Assembly: GCA_016192435.1 (NCBI GenBank)
Contig: JACPUD010000023.1
Span: 1-49,488, forward strand
Length of the DNA: 49,488 nt
Direction of reading: 5' to 3'
Source of the DNA: Rhodocyclales bacterium
GTDB lineage: Bacteria; Pseudomonadota; Gammaproteobacteria; Burkholderiales; Rhodocyclaceae
Under the pieces are notes generated by a model. It did no database searches. It was not told where the DNA came from and worked only from the letters and a program-made list of their open reading frames with translations. How positions within the stretch are numbered: the stretch's first letter is position 1; the number at the start of each line of letters is the position of its first letter. Positions 25,531-36,064 of this stretch are shown one piece after another. The position numbers and the translations under genes are program-made.

Positions 25531-26148
25531 ATGCACTACGGCGAGAAATTCAACGCGGTAACTCATCTGGTCGGGGCCATCCTGGCGCTGGCGGGTGCGG
25601 TCGTGCTCGTCGTGCTGGCAGTGCAGGTGCGCGATCCGTGGAAGGTGGTGAGTGTCTCCATCTACGGCGTGACGCTGATCCTGCTCTACAGCCTCTCCAC
25701 CCTCTATCACAGCTTGCGCGGGCGCGCCAAGAACCTCCTGCGCAAACTGGACCACCACGGCATCTATCTACTCATCGCCGGCACTTACACGCCGTTCTGC
25801 CTGGTGACGCTGCGCGGTCCATGGGGCTGGTCGCTGCTTGGTACGGTGTGGGGCCTGGCGGTCCTCGGCAGCCTGCAAGAGCTGAGGCCGGGCAGTGGGG
25901 CGCGCATACGCTCAGTGGTGATCTACGTCGTGATGGGCTGGGTGGCGCTGGTCGCGCTGCTTCCCCTGCTGCGCAACCTGGGGCTGCCCGGTTTCGCCTG
26001 GCTCGCGGCCGGAGGCCTGTTCTATACGATAGGCATCGTGTTCTATGCGCTCGACACCCGCGTCACTCACGGCCACGGCATCTGGCACCTGTTTGTTATC
26101 GCCGGCAGCGTCAGCCACTACGTGGCGATCCTGAAGTACGTGGTGTAG
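25531..26148 (+). CDS. Hemolysin III/PAQR-family membrane protein (YqfA-like)
   Basis: 205 residues with seven predicted transmembrane helices. It carries the family histidines and motifs: GEKFNAVTHLVGAILALAG at the N-terminus, SLSTLYHSL, KLDHHGIYLLIAGTYTPF in the middle, and HGHGIWHLFVIAGSVSHYVAI at the C-terminus. The conserved His and Asp residues suggest a metal-dependent hydrolase in the membrane, as in PAQR receptors; true hemolysis is not implied. ATG 25531 starts the family-like region; upstream in-frame sequence is not conserved. A terminator hairpin follows at 26235. Confidence 0.88.
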   Translation: MHYGEKFNAVTHLVGAILALAGAVVLVVLAVQVRDPWKVVSVSIYGVTLILLYSLSTLYHSLRGRAKNLLRKLDHHGIYLLIAGTYTPFCLVTLRGPWGWSLLGTVWGLAVLGSLQELRPGSGARIRSVVIYVVMGWVALVALLPLLRNLGLPGFAWLAAGGLFYTIGIVFYALDTRVTHGHGIWHLFVIAGSVSHYVAILKYVV

Positions 26149-26234
26149 GTGTTTGCGGCGCCGAGCCAAGGCTTGCTGCTCATGGACCGCCCGTTGGACG
26201 GCAGGGCGTTCCCGGAACACCTTCCTGAAAGCAA

Positions 26235-26277
26235 CAACGGGTTAGATCGAAGGAGATCTAACCCGTTGATTTTTTTT
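26235..26277 (+). terminator. Terminator between hemolysin III and tRNA-Arg
   Basis: Perfect 14-bp stem CAACGGGTTAGATC/GATCTAACCCGTTG around six bases, followed by A and eight T on the plus strand. The same hairpin may end tRNA-Arg transcription on the minus strand, where the T-run is missing. Confidence 0.85.
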
Positions 26278-26279
26278 AC

Positions 26280-26356
26280 TGGCGCGCCCGGAGAGATTCG
26301 AACTCCCTACCCCTTGGTTCGTAGCCAAGTACTCTATCCAGATGAGCTACGGGCGC
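26280..26356 (-). tRNA. tRNA-Arg (anticodon ACG)
   Basis: 77 bases: acceptor GCGCCCG/CGGGCGC, D-arm GCTC/GAGT, anticodon stem CTTGG/CCAAG with loop CTACGAA (ACG), T-loop TTCGAAT, discriminator G and encoded CCA. The sequence resembles the E. coli tRNA-Arg(ACG) closely through the anticodon arm. A34 is probably deaminated to inosine to read CGU, CGC and CGA. Confidence 0.96.
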
Positions 26357-26436
26357 TTGAGAGGGGCGGATTATACCGAAGAAAACGCCGAAAACAAGAC
26401 GAAGGGAGCACGGCGGCGACGGCGTTCCGCCTGCGG

Positions 26437-27012
26437 CTATTTCTTCCGGGCGGCCCGGACGCGTTGTGCCAGGGCCCTGGCCTGCTCTGCGGAGATCTCC
26501 TCGGGCGTCTTGTCCCTGAGCAGCAGCCAGAGCAGCGCGCCATTGACGACGATCAGGGCGACTTCCAGATACAGGATCGGCGTCACCATTTGCCGCAGGG
26601 AGTTGTCGCCGAACACGAAATAGAAGCCTTCGAAGGTCGGCAGCGCAGCACTGGTGATGGCCGAGAAATACTCGAAAGGCGGAAACAGCAGCACCAGCAC
26701 CAGGTTGATCGCCACCAGCGCCAGGACCGCTCTCTGCCGGCTGTTGCCTCCCGGACGCCTGAGCTGCCTCAGCGGCGCCTGGCGCAGCAGGAGCAGGGCG
26801 ATGCAGGTATTGATCAGCACCACGATGATCTCAAGGGCGAGGAAGTCGGCGTTGATGACGCGATTCGGATGATCGCCGATGACGAGATAGAAGCCGTCGA
26901 AGGTGGCGACGTTGCCGTACTGCAGCGCGACGTAATCGTAGGGCGGGAAAACCAGCAGCAGGGCCAGGTTGACCACTGCAAGGCTCAGGGCGATGCGTTG
27001 TGCGTTGTTCAT
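26437..27012 (-). CDS. Four-helix membrane protein with internal duplication, unknown
   Basis: 191 residues made of two homologous halves. Each half has a helix with LLLVFPPYDY (first) or LVLLFPPFEY (second), then a short loop with FDGFYLVIGD or FEGFYFVFGD, and a second helix ending IALLLLR or ALLWLLLR. The repeat unit is about 75-80 residues, so four transmembrane helices are expected, with a basic C-terminal tail. I do not recognise a named family. ATG 27012 (MNNAQRIA) is chosen because it starts the first repeat and has GAAAG upstream. It is transcribed away from the ugpB-like gene. Confidence 0.7.
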   Translation of the reverse strand: MNNAQRIALSLAVVNLALLLVFPPYDYVALQYGNVATFDGFYLVIGDHPNRVINADFLALEIIVVLINTCIALLLLRQAPLRQLRRPGGNSRQRAVLALVAINLVLVLLFPPFEYFSAITSAALPTFEGFYFVFGDNSLRQMVTPILYLEVALIVVNGALLWLLLRDKTPEEISAEQARALAQRVRAARKK

Positions 27013-27173
27013 GGTGCTTTCGCGGTGGGCCCGAACGGCCCTCGCCTCCTTGCCTGACTCATGCATCTAGGTTAGTCGAGAACCGATGGCGGCGCAATGT
27101 GTCGCACCGGCGTTTTGGGCTGGCGTCGATCGCGTATAGACTTGATCCGTTTGCATGCATGAGAGACTGCCCC

Positions 27174-28436
27174 ATGGGAAAGATTTTCTGGACTTTGCTC
27201 GGCTGCGGCGCAGCATTTTCGGTCTGCGCCCAGGACATCAGCTTGCGCCATGATCTCGACGGCAAGGCGCTGGATACTCTGGCTACGCTGGTATTGCGCT
27301 TCAACGATGGACTCAAGGGCAAAGGCCGGGTGGTGTTGCAGGACGCGCGCGGCCTGGAGAACCGGCAGGTCCTGCCGCATCTGGCCCTGCTCGATCCCGA
27401 CGACAGCATGGAATTTTTCGGCACCCGGCCGCGCTTCCGCCCTTTGCACGAAGTCATGCGCGAGGGCGGACAAAAACTCGATGCCGCGATGTTCTATCCG
27501 CAGGTGGCCGATGCGGCGGACGACGCCAGCGGACGCATCCAGGCGCTGCCCATGGGACTCGCCTTGCCGGTGTTGTTTACCAACCGCAGCGCCATGCGCA
27601 AGGCCGGGCTCGATCCGGATCAACCGATCAAGACCTGGCTGGATTTGCAGAAAGTGGCCGGCGAACTTTATGACCACGGCGAGAAATGCCCCCTGACCAC
27701 TGTGCGCTTTGCCTGGATACACTCGGAAAACGTCTCGATGCAGGCCGGCGAGCCGCTGGTCACCAAGCAGGGCAGCGCGCAGCAGGTACTGGCCAACGGC
27801 ATGGTCAATGTCAAGCATCTGGCCCTGCTGGCAAGCTGGCAGAAGAGCCGCTATTTCCATTATTCGGGACCGGGGCGAGAAGGCAATCGGCGTTTCCTGA
27901 GCGGCGAATGCGCGCTGCTGACCGGCGAGTCGTCGCTCTATGCCGATGCCAAGCGCGCCGGAATCGATTTCGGCGTTACGGCCCTGCCGCATTATGACGA
28001 CGTGTACGCGCCCAAGCCGGCCGATGTGCTGCCCGATGGTGCCGGGCTGTGGGTGCTGGCCGGACACAAGAAGCCGGAGTACAAGCTGGCGGCGAGCTTC
28101 ATCAGCTTCCTGCTGCGCCCCGAGGTACAGAAGGAGTGGGTACAGGCGACCAGCTATCTGCCGATGACGCCGGGGGCGGTGACGGCCCTGCGCGATTCGG
28201 GCATTCCGCAGCAATTGCTGGACGCGACGCAAAAGCGCCTCTCGGTCACGCGCAAGGGCAGTACGCGGCCCAAGCACGGCCCGATCCGCGATCGCCTGCA
28301 CGAGTTCCTCGGCGAGGAAGTGCACTTCGTGTGGACCACCGGCCGCGCGGCGAAGGAGGCGCTGGACAACACGGTGCGCCGGGTCAATGCGGCCATCGCG
28401 CCCCCGGCCAAGGCGGCCGCTGCGGGCAAACGATGA
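27174..28436 (+). CDS. ABC-type substrate-binding protein, UgpB-like
   Basis: 420 residues, family 1 extracellular solute-binding protein. A signal peptide (MGKIFWTLLGCGAAFSVCA) precedes the mature domain. Segments LPMGLALPVLFTNRSAMRKAGLDP, FLSGECALLTGESSLYADAKRAG and GAGLWVLAGHKKPEYKLAASFISFLLRPEVQKEWVQATSYLPMT correspond to the glycerol-3-phosphate/sugar-binding group. A glycerophosphodiesterase gene follows by ATGA overlap, pointing to glycerol-phosphate diesters as ligand (inference). No permease or ATPase gene is adjacent, unlike a standard ugp operon. ATG 27174 is chosen at the signal peptide; ATG 27159 would add five residues. Confidence 0.82.
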   Translation: MGKIFWTLLGCGAAFSVCAQDISLRHDLDGKALDTLATLVLRFNDGLKGKGRVVLQDARGLENRQVLPHLALLDPDDSMEFFGTRPRFRPLHEVMREGGQKLDAAMFYPQVADAADDASGRIQALPMGLALPVLFTNRSAMRKAGLDPDQPIKTWLDLQKVAGELYDHGEKCPLTTVRFAWIHSENVSMQAGEPLVTKQGSAQQVLANGMVNVKHLALLASWQKSRYFHYSGPGREGNRRFLSGECALLTGESSLYADAKRAGIDFGVTALPHYDDVYAPKPADVLPDGAGLWVLAGHKKPEYKLAASFISFLLRPEVQKEWVQATSYLPMTPGAVTALRDSGIPQQLLDATQKRLSVTRKGSTRPKHGPIRDRLHEFLGEEVHFVWTTGRAAKEALDNTVRRVNAAIAPPAKAAAAGKR

Positions 28437-29152
28437 TCTACCCGCGCATCATCGCCCACCGCTGCGGCGGCGCCCTGGCGCCGGAAAACACCCTGGCCGG
28501 ATTGCGGCTGGCGGCGCGTCTCGGCTGTCGCGGCGTCGAGTTTGATGCCATGCTTGCCGCCGATGGCGTGCCGGTGCTGATTCACGACGAGACGCTGGAA
28601 CGCACCACTTCCGGGCGCGGAGACGTGGCGGCCATGAGTTCCGCGCAACTGGTGCAACTCGATGCCGGCAGGCGGCACCATCCGTCCTTCGCCGGGGAGT
28701 CAGTGCCAACTCTTGAAGCAGCCTTGCGGCTCTGCGCCGAACTGGGCTTGTGGGCCAATGTGGAAATCAAGCCCTCCGCCGGGCAGGATCTGGCGACGGG
28801 TGACGCCGTCGCACGGCATGCGGCGGCGGCGTCGGGCAGGATCGTGTTGTCTTCGTTCTCGCCGGAGGCCCTGGGTGCCGCTGCCGCCGAAGCGCCGCAA
28901 CTGCGGCGTGCGCTGCTGGTCGAGGCGATTCCCGCGGACTGGCGCGAGCGCATGCTGGCATCGGGTGCGCTGGCCCTGCATGCGTCGGCGCGGGCGCTGC
29001 ACGCAGAAGAGGCGCAGGCGGTGCGCGCGGCGGGCTTTCCGCTGGCCTGCTACACGGTCAACCGTCGCGACGACGCCGAGCGGTTGTTCGCGCAGGGCGT
29101 TGTCGCGGTGTTCAGCGATCGCCCCGATCTTTGGCAAGGTTCTGAGATGTAG
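28433..29152 (+). CDS. ugpQ: Glycerophosphodiester phosphodiesterase
   Basis: 239 residues, TIM-barrel GDPD: IIAHRCGGALAPENTLAGLR (catalytic His with APENT), GVEFDAMLAADGVPVLIHDETLERTTSGRG split over the next 40 residues (metal Glu/Asp and second catalytic His), NVEIKPS, and the C-terminal CYTVNRRDDAERLFAQGVVAVFSDRP. It hydrolyses glycerophosphodiesters to glycerol-3-phosphate. No signal peptide, so it is cytoplasmic like UgpQ. The coupled start with the UgpB-like gene supports uptake followed by cleavage. Confidence 0.9.
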   Translation: MIYPRIIAHRCGGALAPENTLAGLRLAARLGCRGVEFDAMLAADGVPVLIHDETLERTTSGRGDVAAMSSAQLVQLDAGRRHHPSFAGESVPTLEAALRLCAELGLWANVEIKPSAGQDLATGDAVARHAAAASGRIVLSSFSPEALGAAAAEAPQLRRALLVEAIPADWRERMLASGALALHASARALHAEEAQAVRAAGFPLACYTVNRRDDAERLFAQGVVAVFSDRPDLWQGSEM

Positions 29153-29231
29153 GCCTTCGCTACGCCAGTGCAGCGGCCGTCGGGGGCCTGCGCCACAAGG
29201 CCGCCGGCACGCAGTCTGCGGCTTGATCGCG

Positions 29232-29237
29232 TAAAAT
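29232..29237 (+). promoter_or_regulatory. -10 box upstream of alaS
   Basis: TAAAAT with a CCGC discriminator, 33 bases before the alaS ATG; no convincing -35. Confidence 0.4.
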
Positions 29238-29270
29238 CCGCTCCTTTGCGTCCCAGGCTGCGCTTCCGCC

Positions 29271-31907
<2,637 letters not shown>

Positions 31908-31908
31908 G

Positions 31909-31921
31909 AGTCGGCGCTGGC
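31909..31921 (+). repeat. Dispersed motif copy, one mismatch, intergenic
   Basis: AGTCGGCGCTGGC then GGTACGG, two bases after the alaS stop codon. Confidence 0.5.
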
Positions 31922-31946
31922 GGTACGGCGATTTCTCCGCCACATG

Positions 31947-31977
31947 GACAACGGCGCCCGCATCGGGCGCCGTTGTC
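31947..31977. terminator. Bidirectional hairpin between alaS and algC
   Basis: Perfect 14-bp stem GACAACGGCGCCCG/CGGGCGCCGTTGTC with a CAT loop in the 73-base convergent spacer; T-runs are lacking on both sides. Confidence 0.65.
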
Positions 31978-31980
31978 GCT

Positions 31981-33363
31981 TCAGAAGCCGGTCTCTATGC
32001 CCGGCCAGACTGACTTGAGCGCCGCCTTGAACTCGTTCTGGATGCGCGTCAGCGCCGCCTGGGTATCGGCCTCGAAGCGCAGCACGACGACCGGTGTGGT
32101 GTTCGAGGCGCGCGCCAGGCCGAAGCCGTCGGCATATTCGGCGCGCACGCCGTCGATGGTGATCAGTTCGCGCGCGCCGGGCAGCAGCTTCCTGCCGCCC
32201 TTGCGCAGCTTCGCCACCAGGGCATGCGGCTCGCCTTCCTGCATCTTGATGTTGAGTTCCGGCGTCGAGATGGCGTTCGGCAGGTTCTTCAACGGCCAGT
32301 TGGAGTCCTGCCAGCGCGAGACGATTTCGAGCAGGCGGGCGCCGGTGTAAAGCGCGTCGTCGAAGCCATACCAGCGTTCCTTGAAGAACATGTGGCCGCT
32401 CATCTCGCCGGCCAGCGGTGCGCCGGTTTCGCGGAGCTTGGTCTTGACCAGGGCGTGGCCGGTGTTCCACATCAGCGGCCGGCCGCCCTGGTGGCGGATC
32501 GATTCGGCGACCCAGCGCGAGCATTTGACGTCGTAGATGATCTGGGCGCCGGGGTTGCGCGTCAGCACGTCGGCGGCGAACAGCATCAACTGGCGGTCGG
32601 GATAAATGATCTCGCCGTCGCGTGTGACGACGCCGAGCCGGTCGCCGTCGCCGTCGAAGGCCAGGCCGAGTTCGGCGCCCGTTTCGCGCAGCGCGCGCTG
32701 CAGGTCGGCCAGGTTTTCCGGCTTGGACGGATCGGGATGGTGATTGGGGAAATTGCCATCGACTTCGCAGAACAGCTCGGTCACGTTGCAGCCCATGCGG
32801 CGGAACAGGTCCGGCGCGACGCTGCCGGCCACGCCGTTGCCGCAGTCGATGACGATCTTCATCGGCCTTGCGAGCTTGACGTCGCCGACGATGCGATCGA
32901 TATAGGCCTGGCGCACGTTGGCGTGGCGCACCACGCCGCGCCCTTCGCAATAGTTGGCGCTGACGATACGGCGCCGCAGGTCCTGGATCATCTCGCCATA
33001 GAGCGTCTGTCCGCCCAGCACCATCTTGAGGCCGTTGTACTCCGGCGGATTGTGGCTGCCGGTGACCGAGACGCAACTGTCGGCGCCCAGTTCGTGCGCG
33101 GCGAAGTAGGTCATCGGCGTCGGCACGCGGCCGATGTCGATCACGTCGATCCCGGTTTGCGTGATGCAATTGGCCAGCGCGCCGGCCAGCTCCGGCCCCG
33201 ACAGACGCCCGTCGCGCCCGATGACGATGGCCTTGACTCCGCGCGCCACGGCCTCGGTGCCCAGCGCCAGGCCGATCTGGCAGACGGTTTCCGCAGTCAG
33301 CGTGGTTTGTACGATGCCGCGGATGTCGTAGGCCTTGAAAATCTCGGGTGCCGGGGTCTGCAT
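31981..33363 (-). CDS. algC: Phosphomannomutase/phosphoglucomutase
   Basis: 460 residues, alpha-D-phosphohexomutase family. FKAYDIRGIV at the N-terminus, the phosphoserine loop SVTGSHNPPEYNGLK, the metal loop AFDGDGDRLGVV, the sugar-binding GEMSGHMFFKERWYGFDDA and the C-terminal phosphate-binding RASNTTPVVVLRFEA. It interconverts mannose or glucose 1- and 6-phosphates for LPS and exopolysaccharide precursors. The downstream genes (yheT, a heptosyltransferase) are on the same strand but further upstream in transcription; no tight operon is formed with them. Confidence 0.95.
   Translation of the reverse strand: MQTPAPEIFKAYDIRGIVQTTLTAETVCQIGLALGTEAVARGVKAIVIGRDGRLSGPELAGALANCITQTGIDVIDIGRVPTPMTYFAAHELGADSCVSVTGSHNPPEYNGLKMVLGGQTLYGEMIQDLRRRIVSANYCEGRGVVRHANVRQAYIDRIVGDVKLARPMKIVIDCGNGVAGSVAPDLFRRMGCNVTELFCEVDGNFPNHHPDPSKPENLADLQRALRETGAELGLAFDGDGDRLGVVTRDGEIIYPDRQLMLFAADVLTRNPGAQIIYDVKCSRWVAESIRHQGGRPLMWNTGHALVKTKLRETGAPLAGEMSGHMFFKERWYGFDDALYTGARLLEIVSRWQDSNWPLKNLPNAISTPELNIKMQEGEPHALVAKLRKGGRKLLPGARELITIDGVRAEYADGFGLARASNTTPVVVLRFEADTQAALTRIQNEFKAALKSVWPGIETGF
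32952..32964 (+). repeat. Dispersed motif copy, one mismatch
   Basis: AGTTGGCGCTGAC then GATACGG, antisense to algC; the gene reads VSANY. Confidence 0.5.
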
Positions 33364-33393
33364 GGCGGATGTGGTCGAGTGGCGAAAAGAAAA

Positions 33394-34383
33394 TTATCGC
33401 ATGCCGATGGATGTTGGCATATATGCGCAAAAGTGCGCGAGCAGGCGCTGCGGCAGCCAGTCGATGCGACCGGGCAGGGCGCCATGGACGAAGCCGACGT
33501 GACCGCCGTGGCGATGGACCTCCAGCAGCACCGCCGCGGGAAGGCGTTCGCGCCGCGGCAATGCCGCTGACGGCAGGAAAGGGTCGTTGGCGGCGTGCAG
33601 CAGCAGCGTCGGCGCACGCACGGTGCCCAGCAACGGTCCGGCGCTGCTGCGCGCATAGTAGTCGTCGGCACCGAGAAAGCCGTGCAGCGGCGCCGTGACG
33701 GCATCGTCGAAGTCGCGCAAGCTGGCTGCCGCGCGTGCCCGTCGCATGTCGATGCGGCCGGGAAAGCGGCGCTCCTTGGCCATCGCCGCCGGAATCAGGG
33801 TGCGCAGGAAATGCCGCGCATAGATCCGGTTGAAGCCGGAGGACAGCGCGGCATTGGCTGCGGCCAGATCCAGCGGCGCGCTTACCGCGGCCGCCGCGGC
33901 GACGATGCCGGATGCCTGGCTGCCCTGTTCCGCCAGCCATTTCAGCAGGGCGTTGCCGCCCAGCGAAACGCCGGCGGCGAACAGCGCCGGATGGCCGCGC
34001 GTCTGCAGGCGGCGCAGGATCCAGTCGATCTCCGCCGAGTCGCCGGAATGATAGGCGCGCGGCAGGCGGTTGGGCTCGCCCGAGCAGCCGCGGAAATTCA
34101 CCACCACGCCATGCCAGCCGCGCTGCGCCACGGCATGCATCAGGCGGCGCGCGTAATGGCTGCGTGAACTGCCTTCGAGACCGTGGAACAGCACCACGCA
34201 GGGCGCGTCGGCAGCGCCGGCGATCCAGTCGAGATCGATGAAATCGCCATCCGGGGTGTCCCAGCGCTCGCGCCGGTAAGGCGGCAGCGGCCCCTTGATC
34301 AGCAGCGGCCAGATGGTTTGCGCATGGCCGCCCGGCAGCCAGGCCGCAGCCCGGTAATGCGGCGCTGCCGGGGCCGGCTTCAA
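33394..34383 (-). CDS. yheT: Alpha/beta-hydrolase, YheT/ABHD family
   Basis: 329 residues. PGGHAQTIWP at the N-terminus and WDTPDGDFIDLDW are YheT signatures. The oxyanion region LFHGLEGSSRSHYAR, the nucleophile elbow GVSLGGNALLKW, the acid AANDPFLPS and the terminal His of HRHGGHVGFV complete a catalytic triad. Substrate unknown. The start is TTG at 34383, overlapping the TGA stop of the NTF2-like gene (CATTGA), so translation is probably coupled. The protein has no signal peptide. Confidence 0.9.
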   Translation of the reverse strand: MKPAPAAPHYRAAAWLPGGHAQTIWPLLIKGPLPPYRRERWDTPDGDFIDLDWIAGAADAPCVVLFHGLEGSSRSHYARRLMHAVAQRGWHGVVVNFRGCSGEPNRLPRAYHSGDSAEIDWILRRLQTRGHPALFAAGVSLGGNALLKWLAEQGSQASGIVAAAAAVSAPLDLAAANAALSSGFNRIYARHFLRTLIPAAMAKERRFPGRIDMRRARAAASLRDFDDAVTAPLHGFLGADDYYARSSAGPLLGTVRAPTLLLHAANDPFLPSAALPRRERLPAAVLLEVHRHGGHVGFVHGALPGRIDWLPQRLLAHFCAYMPTSIGMR

Positions 34384-34805
34384 TGCAGGGTGCGCGGTGC
34401 CTCGGCGACGCTGCTGGGCGGCACCGGCGAAGCGTGGTGGGCGACCATGCGCCAGCCCAGGGCGCCGCGCACATAGATGTTGGTGGCGGCCACGGGCGCG
34501 CTCTGACTTTCGTTGTCCGCGGTGGCGATGTGTTCCAGCAGGGTGCTGACCATGGCGAACGGCGTGTTCACCGTGGTCTGCTGCGAAAGCCGCACGGTGA
34601 GCTTGTTGCCGCCGGCAAAGACACGCTGCCAGGCTTCGCGTATGGTGTTATAGCCGACCAGGCGCGGGCCGCCGGGATGCACGCAGACCACCTCTTCGTC
34701 CTCGGCCCAGACCGCCATCATGGCTTCCAGGTCGCAGCGTTCGAGCGCCTCGTAGAAGGCGGTTTCGACGTCCTGCGGGCTGGCGAAGATTTTCTCGCTG
34801 GGCAT
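34380..34805 (-). CDS. SnoaL/NTF2-like (YybH-type) protein
   Basis: 141 residues with the cone-shaped NTF2-fold signature: FYEALERCDLEAMMAVWAEDEEVVCVHPGGPRLVGYNTIREAWQRVFAGG, quoted here in parts as FYEALERCDLEAMMAVWAED, VCVHPGGPRLVG and IREAWQRVF. The C-terminal strand AATNIYVRGALGWRMVAHHASP closes the fold. These proteins bind small ligands or act on them; no catalytic residue set is evident. ATG 34805 lies two bases after the heptosyltransferase stop, and the gene overlaps yheT. The three genes therefore form a coupled set. Confidence 0.82.
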   Translation of the reverse strand: MPSEKIFASPQDVETAFYEALERCDLEAMMAVWAEDEEVVCVHPGGPRLVGYNTIREAWQRVFAGGNKLTVRLSQQTTVNTPFAMVSTLLEHIATADNESQSAPVAATNIYVRGALGWRMVAHHASPVPPSSVAEAPRTLH

Positions 34806-34807
34806 GA

Positions 34808-35806
34808 TCAGCTTGCCAAAGTTGCGTCGATCGTCGCCGCCACCTGCTGCGGCGTGATGCCGTTCATGCAGTCGAAATGCGCCAGCGGGCATTCGCGCTG
34901 GAAGCAGGGGCTGCACGGCAGGTTTCTGGACATGATTTTTGCATGCGAGGACAGCGGCGGCGTGTAGGCCGGCGAGGACGAACCGTAAAGCGCCACCAGC
35001 GGCCGCTCAAGCGCCGCGGCGACATGCATCAGGCCGGAGTCGTTGCTGATCACGCAGCGCGCCGTGGCGATCAGGTCGAGCGCCTGTTCCAGGCTGCTGC
35101 GGCCGCACAGGTTGAGCGCGGCGCCTTGGGCCGCCGCGGCTATCTCGTCGCCCACGGCGCGGTCCTTGTCGGAACCGATCAGCCATACCGGATGCTGTGA
35201 CGTCGCGACGAGGCGCGCCAGCGCCGCAAAGTGCTGCGTCGGCCAGCGCTTGGCCGGACCGAATTCGGCGCCGGGGCAGAAGATGAACGGGCTGGCTTCG
35301 AGCGGAAGGTCCAGGGCCCGCCGCGCGGCCTGCTGCTGTTCCATGGTCGAGCTCAGGTGCGGCAGTGGCAGGATCGCGGGTAGCGGCCCGGCCAGCGCCG
35401 CGTAACGCTGCATCAGTTGCGGGTGGCTCAGGCTGTCGAGGCGATGGCGCTCGTTCAACAACAGATAGCGGCTTTCGCCCTGATAGCCGATGCGGCGGGG
35501 TATGCCGGCGAAGCAGGGCACCAGCGCCGACTTCCACGAGTTCGGCAGGACATAGGCGGCTGAATAGTTGGCGCTGGCAAGACGGCGACCCAGTGCGCGG
35601 CGCGCCCAGAAATTGAATTCGCCGTGACCGAAGGGGTTGGCGATGACCGCATCGACCTCGGTCATGCGCGCCAGCAGCGGCGCCGACCAGCCCGCGGCCA
35701 GCACTTCGATGCGGGCCGTCGGGTCATTGCGCTTGAGCAGCGTGAGCAGCGGCTGGGCGAGGATCGTGTCGCCGATCCAGGAGGGAGCGACGACCAGTAT
35801 CTTCAC
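34808..35806 (-). CDS. waaF: Lipopolysaccharide heptosyltransferase (GT9, WaaF-like)
   Basis: 332 residues. KILVVAPSWIGDTILAQPLL at the N-terminus (acceptor-side glycine loop), FCPGAEFGPAKRWPTQHFA in the middle, and the nucleotide-sugar site LCGRSSLEQALDLIATARCVISNDSGLMHVAAAL with ALYGSSSPAYTPPLS define heptosyltransferase II. It adds heptose to the LPS inner core at the inner face of the cytoplasmic membrane. The start is GTG 35806, directly before KILVV; no good ribosome-binding site is visible. An AGTTGGCGCTGGC motif copy lies on the opposite strand at 35566-35578, where it encodes SAN-Y in reverse. Confidence 0.9.
   Translation of the reverse strand: MKILVVAPSWIGDTILAQPLLTLLKRNDPTARIEVLAAGWSAPLLARMTEVDAVIANPFGHGEFNFWARRALGRRLASANYSAAYVLPNSWKSALVPCFAGIPRRIGYQGESRYLLLNERHRLDSLSHPQLMQRYAALAGPLPAILPLPHLSSTMEQQQAARRALDLPLEASPFIFCPGAEFGPAKRWPTQHFAALARLVATSQHPVWLIGSDKDRAVGDEIAAAAQGAALNLCGRSSLEQALDLIATARCVISNDSGLMHVAAALERPLVALYGSSSPAYTPPLSSHAKIMSRNLPCSPCFQRECPLAHFDCMNGITPQQVAATIDATLAS
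35566..35578 (+). repeat. Dispersed motif copy, exact core
   Basis: AGTTGGCGCTGGC then AAGACGG, antisense to waaF; the gene reads LASANYS through it. Confidence 0.65.
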
Positions 35807-35838
35807 GCCGGAGGAAAACTCGGATCGCGCGACGAGAC

Positions 35839-36045
35839 TTAGTGGTGGCCCTTGGGCCGCTCGCCGGTGAAGCGGTACTGCGTGCCGCAGTAGGGGCAGG
35901 CGGCTTCGCCCGTGGCGCTTTTCAGCACGTCGATGAAGACGCGCGGATGGCGGGCCCACAGGGGAGCGCCGGGTTGCGGGCAGGCCAGCGGCAGGTCGTG
36001 GGCGGTGACTTCAATCCGGCGCTGGGTTTCGTCGAGTGTGGACAT
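35839..36045 (-). CDS. Zinc-finger domain protein (zf-CHCC, NDUFS6-like)
   Basis: 68 residues. A cysteine in LACPQPGAPLWARHPRVFIDV and the pair in AACPYCGTQYRFTG, with the intervening His, form the CHCC zinc site related to the mitochondrial complex I subunit NDUFS6. In betaproteobacteria it commonly sits near ilvE and the LPS core genes, as here (family knowledge from memory). Cytoplasmic; role unknown. ATG 36045 follows the ilvE stop by 19 bases, so cotranscription with ilvE is likely. Confidence 0.85.
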   Translation of the reverse strand: MSTLDETQRRIEVTAHDLPLACPQPGAPLWARHPRVFIDVLKSATGEAACPYCGTQYRFTGERPKGHH

Positions 36046-36064
36046 GTGCAAGCTCTCGCGTTCG

